NCBI GenBank assembly: GCA_964632545.1
Contig: CAZWBQ010000004.1
Span: 1 to 64,000, forward strand
DNA from: UBA7398 sp964632545
GTDB taxonomy: Bacteria; Actinomycetota; Actinomycetes; Nanopelagicales; Nanopelagicaceae
Length of the DNA: 64,000 nt
Direction: 5' to 3'
Shown here: piece by piece, positions 1 to 8,036 of the stretch
Layout: each line of letters opens with the position of its first letter
How positions within the stretch are numbered: the first letter of the stretch is position 1
Made by a program: the position numbers and the translations under genes
Notes under the pieces: generated by a model
What the model was told of the DNA's origin: nothing
Database searches by the model: none
The model's input: only the letters and a program-made list of their open reading frames with translations

Positions 1-61
1 TTACATGTGGCAGAAATGCCGTGGTGAAGACAAAAATCGTAAACCAAAGAATTTTGCGCAT
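1..61 (-). CDS. N-terminus of a membrane-anchored or exported protein (partial, possibly DUF3515)
   Basis: An ATG at 59-61 on the minus strand opens a frame that stays open to the window edge. It encodes about 20 residues: Met-Arg-Lys followed by a hydrophobic stretch rich in Phe, Trp, Ile, Val and Thr. This looks like a signal peptide or membrane anchor. In several actinobacteria a DUF3515 lipoprotein or membrane protein sits next to the Lrp/AsnC-thiL pair, so that family is the best guess from position. No clear ribosome binding site is visible. The fragment is too short to identify by sequence. Confidence 0.4.
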   Translation of the reverse strand, partial: MRKILWFTIFVFTTAFLPHV

Positions 62-101
62 AAAATAAGCGTAATGGATTTAACTAAAAAGCAATTTACA
101 T

Positions 102-338
102 TTAGTGCGAAGTAACTGGGCAAGTAAGCGTTCGAGTGATCCCAGGAACTGCCTGCACTTTTGAAAGAATAACTCGGCCAAAATCTTCCATACTTGGAGA
201 TTCAGCGCGCATGATTACATCGTAGGGACCAGTCACACCTTCGGCGATCGTTACGCCAGATATTGCAGATACAGCTTTAGCAACGCTGCTGGCCTTGCCG
301 ACTTCAGTTTGAATCAAGATGTAGGCCTGTACTGACAT
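102..338 (-). CDS. Stand-alone Lrp/AsnC ligand-binding (RAM) domain protein
   Basis: This 78-residue protein is a single alpha/beta RAM domain of the Lrp/AsnC type: strand AYILIQTE, helix, the typical EGVTGPYDVIMRAE core, then a second helix and strand. It has no helix-turn-helix, so it cannot bind DNA like full Lrp. Stand-alone RAM proteins form oligomers that bind amino acids or other small ligands. GGAGG lies nine bases before the ATG. It is divergent from thiL, the usual neighbour in actinobacteria. Its ligand is unknown. Confidence 0.8.
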   Translation of the reverse strand: MSVQAYILIQTEVGKASSVAKAVSAISGVTIAEGVTGPYDVIMRAESPSMEDFGRVILSKVQAVPGITRTLTCPVTSH

Positions 339-456
339 GTTTTCATTCCTCCGTTTGGCTAATCTTCTGCTTGCTATGCGTTTCCGACCCTAGCGCATCT
401 AGGCTATCCAAGGGAACTAGTTATTTTGATTAAAACGAAAGCAGGCAAAAGCGCGC

Positions 457-1395
457 ATGAATGAGAGCGAGATTCTCGAGCGGATCGCAACAATATTCGC
501 GCGCACCGGTAGTCATGCAAAAGATCTAATTATTGGCATTGGTGATGATGGTGCGGTCATTGCTCCAACAAATGTTCCGCTAATACTTACAACAGATTGC
601 GCAATCGAAGGGGTTCATTTTAGAAGAGAGTGGTCAAGCCTTCGAGAAATTGGCGCCAAAATTGCCGCAGCTAATCTCGCTGATGTTTACGCAATGGGGG
701 GAGTTCCGAAGTTTCTCTTGGTTGCAGCCGCAATTCCAAAAGGTGCCAGCGATGAGATTTTTGAATTAGCTGAAGGAATTGCAGCGGAAGCAGACTTAGT
801 GGGGGCACAAGTAATCGGTGGCGATTTATCAAGTTCCGAGAAAATCATGATCACAATCACCGCAGTTGGTACAACGGCTAAACCAATCAAGCGAAGTGGC
901 GCAAAAGTTGGAGATGTAGTTGTGGTTACTGGGCTAACTGGTTGGTCGAAAGCTGGCTTAAATTTATTACAAAAAGGTCTTACTAATTCAGATAAAGCTA
1001 TTTCACAATTTAAGAAACCAAACCCGCCATATTCCAACGCTGAAAAAATGGGAAAGATTGCATATTCAATGTGCGATGTAAGTGATGGTTTACTTTCGGA
1101 AGCAAAGCATATTGCAAAGGCTAGTGAGGTAACTTTAGAGATTGATCCAGAATTAATTTCTAAACTTCCAGGTTTTTCCGAGCTTGCAAAATTAGGTGGA
1201 GAAATATCATCAGATCATTGGGATTGGATATTAAGCGGCGGCGAAGATCATCATTTCTTGGCCACAGTTCCGGCAGATTCGGATTATGAAAATCATGGGG
1301 CTTTTAAAATTGGTGCGGTTAAATCGCGTGGCAAAACCTATCTGGAATTAGTTGGAAGAGAACTGCCGAACGAAGTTGGGTTTTCCCACTTCTAA
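457..1395 (+). CDS. thiL: Thiamine-monophosphate kinase
   Basis: ThiL phosphorylates thiamine monophosphate with ATP to give thiamine diphosphate, the active cofactor, in the cytoplasm. The 312-residue protein has the AIRS/PurM-like fold. Metal and nucleotide motifs are GIGDDGA near residue 27, the TTDC...GVHF segment near 45-55, AANLADVYAMGG near 70-82, GGDLSSS near 120, and SDGLLSEA near 209, with SGGEDH close to the C-terminus. The length is normal. The start ATG has no strong ribosome binding site, so a leaderless or weakly initiated message is possible. The gene converges with rpmB with one base between the stop codons. No thiamine riboswitch was seen upstream. Confidence 0.95.
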   Translation: MNESEILERIATIFARTGSHAKDLIIGIGDDGAVIAPTNVPLILTTDCAIEGVHFRREWSSLREIGAKIAAANLADVYAMGGVPKFLLVAAAIPKGASDEIFELAEGIAAEADLVGAQVIGGDLSSSEKIMITITAVGTTAKPIKRSGAKVGDVVVVTGLTGWSKAGLNLLQKGLTNSDKAISQFKKPNPPYSNAEKMGKIAYSMCDVSDGLLSEAKHIAKASEVTLEIDPELISKLPGFSELAKLGGEISSDHWDWILSGGEDHHFLATVPADSDYENHGAFKIGAVKSRGKTYLELVGRELPNEVGFSHF

Positions 1396-1396
1396 A

Positions 1397-1582
1397 TTAA
1401 CGGGAGACTTTGTTCGCTTTCATACATGATGTGCAAACATTTTGGCGCTTTGTGTATCCACCAACGAGGGTGCGGATGCGTTGAATGTTTGGATTCCAGC
1501 GGCGACGAGTGCGTCGTTTTGAGTGCGAAACATTGTTACCAAAGCTGGGGCCTTTGCCACAGATGTCGCATGTCGATGCCAC
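1397..1582 (-). CDS. rpmB: 50S ribosomal protein L28 (zinc-ribbon form)
   Basis: L28 is a small protein of the large ribosomal subunit. The 61-residue sequence opens with MASTCDICGKGPSFGNNVSHS and is rich in Arg and Lys. Two CxxC pairs (C5/C8 and C50/C53) mark the zinc-binding form, which in mycobacteria and Streptomyces coexists with a zinc-free paralogue induced under zinc limitation. The start is GTG at 1580-1582, with AGGGAG upstream. In many actinobacteria a DAK/DegV-type gene separates rpmB from recG; here recG follows directly in divergent orientation. Confidence 0.95.
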   Translation of the reverse strand: MASTCDICGKGPSFGNNVSHSKRRTRRRWNPNIQRIRTLVGGYTKRQNVCTSCMKANKVSR

Positions 1583-1616
1583 GGTATTTCTCCCTGCGTG
1601 ATGTTGATTTCTTTAA

Positions 1617-1633
1617 CCCTCAAGGTTTGAGGG
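1617..1633 (-). other. Short perfect hairpin in the rpmB leader / rpmB-recG spacer
   Basis: A 7-bp perfect inverted repeat (CCCTCAA, 3-nt loop, TTGAGGG) lies about 35 nt upstream of the rpmB start on its transcript. It may be an element of the rpmB 5' leader or an operator. It has no U-tract, so it is not a good terminator. The rest of the 153-nt divergent spacer probably carries the rpmB and recG promoters, but I could not place them confidently. Confidence 0.35.
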
Positions 1634-1735
1634 GAGTTAGTTAAGCGGGGGCAAGATTAGCCTGAAGGGAGCACCTTTCGCCAATTCGTCCAAGTTTCAG
1701 CGGGGAAATCACCATCTTTTTGGAGAGAATGAAGC

Positions 1736-3982
1736 ATGGCCAACGGTATTTTGAATCTTCCAATTATTAAGGTCGTTGGCGACCGAACTGCAAAAGTGCT
1801 AACCACTCAACTTGGCATTGAAACACTAGGGGATCTGCTGCGACATTATCCGCGGCGATATGTAGCACGAGGTGAGTTAACAGATATTGAAGCTTTAACT
1901 GAAGGCGAAGAGGTAACAATTCTCGCCGAAATAGAAAGTACTAAGGTTCGTAAGATTCCTGGACGCAAAGGCGGCATACTCGAAGTAGTTGTAACTGATG
2001 GTCGCGCAAAACTTTCACTAACTTTCTTCAATCAAGCTTGGCGCGAGAAAGAATTGCAATCTGGCAAACAAGGACTCTTTGCTGGAAAAGTTGGACTTTA
2101 CAAAGGCAAACGTCAACTTTCACATCCCGACTATCAATTAATTCCAGACGGTAATGATGTTGATTCTGCAATAGGCGATTTTGCTGGAAAATATTTACCG
2201 ATGTATCCGGCAACTTCTAAGTTACCTTCATGGAAGATTGCACAATGTACCGCGATGGCGGTTGATGCTTTAGAAAACATTCCAGATTTTTTACCGACTG
2301 ATATCAGAGAAAAATTAGGTTTTCCAACTTTGCTGGAAGCGTTCACTCAAGTCCATCGCCCAGATTCGCCAGAATCAGCAGAACTAGCGCGTAAGCGGTT
2401 AACTTTTGATGAAGCGCTGCTCTTGCAGTTATTGCTTGTGATGAGAAGAGCTGAACTACATAAGCTATTTGCGGTTTCTCGCAAAGTTAGCTCTGGTGGT
2501 CTTTACGAAGCTTTTGATCAAAGGTTGCCATTTAAATTAACTGCCGGCCAGAATGAAGTTTCTAGCGAAATAGAGAAAGATTTAGCGGCACCGCATCCGA
2601 TGTATCGATTATTACAAGGGGAAGTTGGTTCTGGTAAAACAATTATCGCGTTACGAGCCATGTTGGCTGTACTTGATTCCGGCGGTCAAGCTGCGTTACT
2701 AGCCCCAACTGAAGTACTTGCATCACAACATTTTCGTTCCTTCCATAATTTATTGGGAGATTTAGCAAACGCCGGACAAATAGGCGGCGATGAACGAGGA
2801 ACTCAGATCGTCCTACTAACTGGCTCGCAAAGCAGCTCAGTTAGAAAAGATTCTTTACAAAAGGCGGTAAATGGTGAAGCCGGAATAATCATTGGAACGC
2901 ATGCTCTGCTAAGTGAGCATGTGGAATTTAAAGATTTAGGTTTAATAGTTATTGATGAGCAACATCGCTTTGGTGTTGAACAGCGAGATGCACTACGCGC
3001 AAAGGCAAAGAACCCTCCTCATGTTTTGGTTATGACAGCAACGCCAATTCCTAGAACTGTGGCAATGACAGTGTTTGGTGACTTAGATGTATCAACGCTT
3101 AGAGAATTACCGGCCGGTCGATCGCCGATCACAACTCATGTAATCCCAGAATTAGAAAAACCAGGATTTATCGACCGCGCGTGGGAGAGAATTCGTGAAG
3201 AGGTTGCAACTGGTCATCAGGTTTATATTGTTGCGCCGAGAATTTCAGAAAATGATTCGACTGAAGATGCGATGAACTCACTTGGTCTTAGCCCTGAAGC
3301 GTTAGCGCGAGTAAAACGATTAAGCGGAGAAGATGATGAAGATTTAGAAAATGAAAAAAATGAAAAGTTTCCGATGACTTCAGTTTCTGAACTGTATCCG
3401 TTGTTAGGTCAAGGCGCTTTAAAGGGAGTTAGAATTGCAGTTTTACACGGGCGATTAGCCTCCGATGTAAAAGATAAGACGATGTCTGAATTTTCTCGCG
3501 GTGAAATTGATGTTTTAATATCAACCACAGTAATAGAAGTAGGCGTTGATGTACCAAATGCAACAATGATGGTAATAATGGATGCAGATAGGTTTGGAGT
3601 TTCACAGTTACATCAACTACGCGGGCGCGTTGGAAGAGGTAGTGCACCGGGTCTTTGTTTGTTGGTATCAAAAGCTGCTGCGGAAAGCCCAGCAATGATT
3701 CGGTTAAATGCAGTCGCTTCGACTCTTGATGGTTTTGAGTTAAGCAGAATCGATCTAGAACAACGTAGAGAAGGAGATGTACTCGGAGCTTCACAATCGG
3801 GGGTTAGATCCCATCTAAGACTGCTGCGGGTTTTAAGAGATGAAGAATTGATTGAGAAAGCCCGAGAATTTGCAACAGAAATAATCGAAACTGATCCTGA
3901 TTTATCAAACAATCCGATGCTAAAGGTAGAAGTTGCTGAGTTACAGGCGTTGGAAAGCGCTGCATTTATTGATAAACGATAA
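1736..3982 (+). CDS. recG: ATP-dependent DNA helicase RecG
   Basis: RecG is a monomeric double-stranded DNA translocase that remodels stalled replication forks and branch-migrates Holliday junctions. The 748-residue protein has an N-terminal wedge/OB domain (about 1-230) followed by two helicase lobes. Visible motifs are Walker A GEVGSGKT near 295, DEQH (motif II) near 403, TATPIPRT (motif III), TTVIEVGVDVPNA (motif V) near 600 and QLRGRVGRG (motif VI) near 630. GGAGA precedes the ATG. A roughly 40-residue acidic, Lys-rich insertion sits between helicase motifs (around 535-560), a common place for variation. It begins a run recG-rsmD-coaD. Confidence 0.96.
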   Translation: MANGILNLPIIKVVGDRTAKVLTTQLGIETLGDLLRHYPRRYVARGELTDIEALTEGEEVTILAEIESTKVRKIPGRKGGILEVVVTDGRAKLSLTFFNQAWREKELQSGKQGLFAGKVGLYKGKRQLSHPDYQLIPDGNDVDSAIGDFAGKYLPMYPATSKLPSWKIAQCTAMAVDALENIPDFLPTDIREKLGFPTLLEAFTQVHRPDSPESAELARKRLTFDEALLLQLLLVMRRAELHKLFAVSRKVSSGGLYEAFDQRLPFKLTAGQNEVSSEIEKDLAAPHPMYRLLQGEVGSGKTIIALRAMLAVLDSGGQAALLAPTEVLASQHFRSFHNLLGDLANAGQIGGDERGTQIVLLTGSQSSSVRKDSLQKAVNGEAGIIIGTHALLSEHVEFKDLGLIVIDEQHRFGVEQRDALRAKAKNPPHVLVMTATPIPRTVAMTVFGDLDVSTLRELPAGRSPITTHVIPELEKPGFIDRAWERIREEVATGHQVYIVAPRISENDSTEDAMNSLGLSPEALARVKRLSGEDDEDLENEKNEKFPMTSVSELYPLLGQGALKGVRIAVLHGRLASDVKDKTMSEFSRGEIDVLISTTVIEVGVDVPNATMMVIMDADRFGVSQLHQLRGRVGRGSAPGLCLLVSKAAAESPAMIRLNAVASTLDGFELSRIDLEQRREGDVLGASQSGVRSHLRLLRVLRDEELIEKAREFATEIIETDPDLSNNPMLKVEVAELQALESAAFIDKR

Positions 3983-4000
3983 TTCTGGAAGAATAATCAA

Positions 4001-4576
4001 ATGAGAATTATTGCCGGAATGGCTAAAGGCAGAAGTTTAAATTCGCCAATCGGTAATACTCGACCAACCTCAGATCGCGCACGTGAAGCGCTTTTTTCAA
4101 CTTTAGAATCTGAACTAGGCTCATTAAATGATAAATATTTTTTGGACTTATATGCCGGTTCCGGTGCGGTTAGCGCTGAAGCGCTTTCTCGAGGAGCTGC
4201 GCTAACTCATACCGTAGAAAATGAAGAGAGTGCGATTCATGTAGCTCGTAGCAATTTAGCTATATTTGAAAATATAGTTGGTTCGGGAACTTATCAAGTT
4301 TTTAATTCATCGGTTGCAAGATTTCTGAAAACTAATATTAATATCCAATATGATGCAATTTTTATTGATCCACCTTATGAATTTGCAAATAATTTAGTAA
4401 CAATTGATCTAGAGGCTTTGATTCAAAATAATTTACTGAAGCCAGAATCTATAATTGCAGTGGAGCGGGATTCAAAAAGTAAAGCCTTCAATTGGCCAAC
4501 GGGATTAACCGAATTAAAGGTGAGAAAATACGGTCACGCCGTGATTTACTATGGAATTCCCTCACAAAATGGATAA
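4001..4576 (+). CDS. rsmD: 16S rRNA (guanine966-N2)-methyltransferase
   Basis: RsmD methylates N2 of G966 in 16S rRNA using S-adenosylmethionine. The 191-residue protein shows the family N-terminus (IIAGMAKGRSL), the TRPTSDRAREALFS segment, the SAM-binding FLDLYAGSGAVSAEALSRGA motif and the catalytic IDPPYE (an N/DPPY-type motif) near residue 124. It lies 18 nt after recG and 28 nt before coaD, the standard actinobacterial order, so it is probably co-transcribed with both. Confidence 0.94.
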   Translation: MRIIAGMAKGRSLNSPIGNTRPTSDRAREALFSTLESELGSLNDKYFLDLYAGSGAVSAEALSRGAALTHTVENEESAIHVARSNLAIFENIVGSGTYQVFNSSVARFLKTNINIQYDAIFIDPPYEFANNLVTIDLEALIQNNLLKPESIIAVERDSKSKAFNWPTGLTELKVRKYGHAVIYYGIPSQNG

Positions 4577-4604
4577 GCACGCGATTTGTTGCTAGCGTTT
4601 TCAC

Positions 4605-5102
4605 ATGAAGCGCGCCGTCTGCCCTGGATCATTTGACCCAATCACATATGGACATCTCGATGTCATCGAGCGCGCCAGCGGATTATTCGACGAAGTAATT
4701 GTCGCCGTATTAGTAAATCGAACAAAAGCAAGTCTTTTTACGGTAGCAGAACGAATTGAAATGATTACTGAAATCACCGCCAAATATAAAAATGTGAAAG
4801 TAGATTCTTGGTCCGGATTGTTAGTGGATTTCTGCAGAGAACATGAAGTTTCAGCGATTGTCAAAGGATTACGCGCTGTAAGTGATTTTGATTATGAACT
4901 ACAGATGGCTCAAATGAATTTACAGCTTAAAGGTGTAGATACTTTATTCATGGCAACTACACCTGCATATTCATTTCTCTCCTCTTCTCTCGTGAAGGAG
5001 ATTGCAAATTATGGCGGCGATGTTTCAGCTTTGGTACCTCCTAAAATATTAATGCTTGTAAAAGCTCGCTTATTAGAGAATGGTGAACATGGACGCAATT
5101 GA
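4605..5102 (+). CDS. coaD: Phosphopantetheine adenylyltransferase
   Basis: CoaD transfers AMP to 4'-phosphopantetheine to form dephospho-CoA, the penultimate step of coenzyme A synthesis. The 165-residue protein has the nucleotidyltransferase signature GSFDPITYGHLDVI near the N-terminus (the T/HxGH-type motif as TYGH), KGLRAVSDFDYELQM near residue 87 and the C-terminal SSSLVKEIA motif. Length is normal. No Shine-Dalgarno sequence is obvious before the ATG. The 3' end overlaps the next gene by 14 nt, suggesting translational coupling. Confidence 0.96.
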   Translation: MKRAVCPGSFDPITYGHLDVIERASGLFDEVIVAVLVNRTKASLFTVAERIEMITEITAKYKNVKVDSWSGLLVDFCREHEVSAIVKGLRAVSDFDYELQMAQMNLQLKGVDTLFMATTPAYSFLSSSLVKEIANYGGDVSALVPPKILMLVKARLLENGEHGRN

Positions 5103-5565
5103 GAAATTACTCTCAGCAATTACTACAGTTGAAGAGGCAAGATCTGTACCGCTCTCGGCATCTTGTGTAGTACATCGTGGTGAGCTATTAGAAGTTCTAA
5201 ATGAAGTTAAAGCTGCGCTCCCTCGAGATTTAGCATCTGCCCAAGAATTATTAGCAAGCCGTGATGCCATTATTGAAGATGGCCAAGCTAGTGCAGAGCA
5301 ACTTATCGCTCATGCACGTGAAGAAGTTTCAAGAATGGTTGAACAAACCGCGATAGTTTCATCAGCACGTGAAGAAGCAGCGCGAATTCTTGATGAAAAT
5401 AAATTGGCTGGCGATGCACAACGTGAAGAAGTTGATGCTTATATTGATTCTAGGCTGGCAACTCTGGAAGTTATATTAAATAAAACTTTGGATGCGATTA
5501 ATCGTGGCAGAGAACGACTTGCTGGCGCAAGCGATAAAGATGCGTTATCGCACCTTCGCGATTAA
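5089..5565 (+). CDS. sepIVA: SepIVA-like DivIVA-family cell-division protein
   Basis: SepIVA is a DivIVA-related coiled-coil protein needed for septation and polar growth in mycobacteria. This 158-residue protein starts MDAIEKLLSAITTVEEARS and keeps the family pattern ...VPLSASCVVHRGELLEVLNEVK, followed by a long Ala/Glu-rich helix typical of a coiled coil (about residues 45-145). In mycobacteria sepIVA lies between coaD and a DUF177 gene, as here. I chose the ATG at 5089 because it matches the family N-terminus; in-frame ATG at 5080 and GTG at 5083 are alternatives. All overlap the coaD end. Confidence 0.8.
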   Translation: MDAIEKLLSAITTVEEARSVPLSASCVVHRGELLEVLNEVKAALPRDLASAQELLASRDAIIEDGQASAEQLIAHAREEVSRMVEQTAIVSSAREEAARILDENKLAGDAQREEVDAYIDSRLATLEVILNKTLDAINRGRERLAGASDKDALSHLRD

Positions 5566-5582
5566 TTTAGAACTTCAAACCT

Positions 5583-6179
5583 ATGAAAATTAATACCAAT
5601 TCACCATTTTTTTATAATGCCCATGATTTGCCGCGTAGGGCTGGCGAAATGCGGGAAGCTACAGTTGAAATTAAGTTGAGCGAGAATTTAGGAATTCCAT
5701 TACTTTCGGTACCCGCTGGGAGCTCAGTTTCATTAGGTCTTAAATTGGAATCTGTTGACGAGGGAATATTGGCATCTGGACAGGTACATGCAGTAGCGAT
5801 TGGCGAATGCACCAGATGTTTAGACCCAATTACTTTTCCGATTAATCAAATTTTCCAAGAGCTATTTGAATATGAAATAAAGAAAGAACGAAAGCAGAAA
5901 TCTAAGCAAGAAGGGGAAGACGACCTCGATATTGATGATGCATTTTTCTTGGTTGGCGATTTCTTAAATTTAGAAACGCCAATTCGTGATGCCATTGTTT
6001 TAGCGCTCCCAATCAATCCACTCTGCGATGAAGAGTGTGAAGGGCTATGTGTGACTTGTGGCGAAAAATGGGAATTGCTCCCAGCAGATCATCGGCATGA
6101 GGTCATAGATGCTCGATGGACCGGGCTTGCAAATTGGGATGGTTCGAACGGGGAAAGCCCAGAGGCAACCGAGAAATAG
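5583..6179 (+). CDS. DUF177 (YceD-type) protein upstream of rpmF
   Basis: DUF177 proteins are nearly always encoded directly upstream of rpmF. The plant and E. coli relatives affect 23S rRNA accumulation, so a role in large-subunit biogenesis is likely. The 198-residue protein shows the core CTRCLDPI motif near residue 78 and a C-terminal CDEECEGLCVTCG cluster near 149-161, which together suggest metal binding. An acidic and Lys-rich stretch lies near 98-118. Its stop is 79 nt before the rpmF GTG. A longer in-frame extension of rpmF would overlap this gene, but the L32 start below argues against that. Confidence 0.85.
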   Translation: MKINTNSPFFYNAHDLPRRAGEMREATVEIKLSENLGIPLLSVPAGSSVSLGLKLESVDEGILASGQVHAVAIGECTRCLDPITFPINQIFQELFEYEIKKERKQKSKQEGEDDLDIDDAFFLVGDFLNLETPIRDAIVLALPINPLCDEECEGLCVTCGEKWELLPADHRHEVIDARWTGLANWDGSNGESPEATEK

Positions 6180-6258
6180 CCTCGTTTTTACAAATGCCCA
6201 TCTCATGGGGGATACTTACGCCCTCGTAAAAGATTGCCGTTATAACAAGGAGAACAAA

Positions 6259-6432
6259 GTGCCACTACCAAAGCGAAAGATGTCCCGCTCGCGCACGCGT
6301 TCCCGTCGCAGCCAATGGAAGACAACACCAGCTGCAATTGCAACTTGCGATCAATGCCAACAACCAAAATTGCAACACACTGCTTGCCCAACGTGCGGAA
6401 CTTATAACCGCCGTCAAGTTCTAGAGGTTTAA
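6259..6432 (+). CDS. rpmF: 50S ribosomal protein L32
   Basis: L32 is a small zinc-ribbon protein of the large ribosomal subunit. The true start is GTG at 6259, preceded by AAGGAG, giving 57 residues beginning MPLPKRKMSRSRTRSRRSQW, the normal L32 N-terminus. Four cysteines (C30, C33, C43, C46) form the zinc ribbon. An open frame continues upstream to 6109 but only encodes sequence unlike L32. The gene is part of the DUF177-rpmF-rnc-mutM cluster; rnc begins two bases after its stop. Confidence 0.95.
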   Translation: MPLPKRKMSRSRTRSRRSQWKTTPAAIATCDQCQQPKLQHTACPTCGTYNRRQVLEV

Positions 6433-6434
6433 CT

Positions 6435-7121
6435 CTGAATTCCCAATTAGCTGAAAAGCTAGGGATCTCGGTACGGCAAGATCTACTTGATCTCGCGTTA
6501 ACTCATCGTTCTTATGCATATGAATCTGGTGGCTTGCCCACAAATGAACGTATGGAATTTCTCGGCGATAGCGTTCTCGGCTTAGTAGTTACTGAAGCGC
6601 TTTATGAAAGATTTCCAGATCTTGATGAAAGTAGATTATCGCCACTTCGTTCTGGCGTAGTAAATATGAGAGCGCTCGCTCAAATTGCGCGCGATTTAAA
6701 ACTTGGTGAAAATCTAAAAATTGGCAAAGGTGAAGAGAACACTGGTGGCCGGGATAAGAATTCAATTTTAGCTGATGCTTTTGAAGCACTTGTTGGCGCA
6801 ATTTATTTAGATCATGGTTATGAAATCACAACCGCTGTTGTGCTCAGACTTATGGAAGGCGTTATCGCTGAAGCGTTAGATCGCGGAGCTGGGTTAGATG
6901 GCAAGACAGCGTTACAAGAGTTAGTAGCTGCAGCCGGTATGGGTGCACCTGAATATCAAGTTAGCGAATCCGGTCCGGATCACGATAAAGATTTTGTAGC
7001 CGTAGTCGTTGTTAATGGAAAAACTTTTCCAGAAGGACATGGCAAGAGCAAACGTGAAGCAGAACAGATAGCGGCTCGAGTAGCTTTCGAAGAACTCTCT
7101 CGTGGAAACGAAAGTGCCTGA
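6435..7121 (+). CDS. rnc: Ribonuclease III, apparently starting at CTG
   Basis: RNase III cleaves double-stranded RNA in rRNA maturation and mRNA turnover. The 228-residue protein has the catalytic ERMEFLGDSVLG signature, the second acidic site DAFEALVGAIYLDHG and a C-terminal double-stranded-RNA-binding domain (TALQELVAAAG ... GKSKREAEQIAARVAFEEL). Essential N-terminal sequence (LALTHRSYAYE) lies upstream of the first ATG/GTG/TTG in frame (TTG 6534). The only sensible start is CTG at 6435, with AGAGG seven bases before it and two bases after the rpmF stop. Either this is a rare CTG start or there is a base error. Confidence 0.88.
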   Translation: MNSQLAEKLGISVRQDLLDLALTHRSYAYESGGLPTNERMEFLGDSVLGLVVTEALYERFPDLDESRLSPLRSGVVNMRALAQIARDLKLGENLKIGKGEENTGGRDKNSILADAFEALVGAIYLDHGYEITTAVVLRLMEGVIAEALDRGAGLDGKTALQELVAAAGMGAPEYQVSESGPDHDKDFVAVVVVNGKTFPEGHGKSKREAEQIAARVAFEELSRGNESA

Positions 7122-7971
7122 GTTACCAGAAGTAGAAACCGTTCGTCTTGGTTTAGCGAAAAGAGTTGTTGGGAAAAAAATCACGAAGGTTGAAATCTTT
7201 CATCCCAGAGCAACAAATCCCAAATCCCTTGCCCCGCTTGATTCATTGACTGGATCAAAAATTATTACGGTAAACCGGCGCGGAAAGTTCTTATGGATGG
7301 AATTAAATCGCCCCGAGGTATTGCTAGCTCACCTTGGAATGAGTGGACAATTTCTTGTGAGCAAAAGAGATTCAGTTCCAGAAAAGCACATGCGAGTGCG
7401 GATTTCCTTAAATACAAAAGATTTTGAAATTAGGTTTATTGATCAAAGAACTTTTGGCTGGCTAAGCGTTGATCAAAGTAGCGATGGAATTCCAAATTCT
7501 GCAGCACATATAGCCCTAGATATTTTTGATAAGAAATTTAGTCGGGAGAGTGTTAAAGCCGATTTTTTGCAACGGAATACTGAGATAAAGCGAGCTTTGC
7601 TAAATCAAGAGATAATGAGCGGAGTTGGAAATATTTATGCAGATGAATCATTATGGTTGGCCAAAATTCATCCAGAACGAAAGTGCGCTGATCTAACTGA
7701 TTCAGAGTTGGATTTATTATTAGATTCAGTATATGAAGTAATGGGAGCAGCTTTAAAAGTTGGCGGTACCTCTTTTGATGAACAATATAAAAATGTAAAT
7801 GGCGAAAGTGGTTACTTTGATATTGAGCTTTCGGCATACGGCCAAGATGGGGAACCGTGTTCTAGATGTGGGAGTGAAATCCGCCGAATTGCCTTTGCGA
7901 ATCGCTCATCGCATTTCTGTCCAAAGTGTCAGGTAAAACAAGGGCGAATAAGAAGGAAAAATAGAAAATAG
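7114..7971 (+). CDS. mutM: Formamidopyrimidine-DNA glycosylase
   Basis: MutM (Fpg) excises 8-oxoguanine and other oxidised purines and cleaves the abasic site. The N-terminal proline is the catalytic nucleophile, so the start must be the GTG at 7114, giving MPELPEVETVRLGL; an in-frame GTG at 7102 would bury the proline. The 285-residue protein has RRGKFLWM (catalytic Lys region) near 57, SGVGNIYADE near 170, and the zinc finger C-x2-C...C-x2-C (CSRCG ... CPKC) at the C-terminus. It overlaps rnc by 8 nt. Confidence 0.95.
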   Translation: MPELPEVETVRLGLAKRVVGKKITKVEIFHPRATNPKSLAPLDSLTGSKIITVNRRGKFLWMELNRPEVLLAHLGMSGQFLVSKRDSVPEKHMRVRISLNTKDFEIRFIDQRTFGWLSVDQSSDGIPNSAAHIALDIFDKKFSRESVKADFLQRNTEIKRALLNQEIMSGVGNIYADESLWLAKIHPERKCADLTDSELDLLLDSVYEVMGAALKVGGTSFDEQYKNVNGESGYFDIELSAYGQDGEPCSRCGSEIRRIAFANRSSHFCPKCQVKQGRIRRKNRK

Positions 7972-8036
7972 GTGAGAAACCCGACAAGCGCGTGGAATGA
8001 CCCGTTCTTTCTGGGCTGGGGCGATAGGTTTTCCCC

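Noticed and set aside
1426..1644. 72-residue Cys-rich open frame on the plus strand
   Set aside because: It is the antisense of rpmB; the cysteines come from the complement of the L28 codons.
6109..6258. N-terminal extension of rpmF
   Set aside because: The extension overlaps the DUF177 gene and is unlike L32. GTG 6259 has a good ribosome binding site and gives the standard protein.
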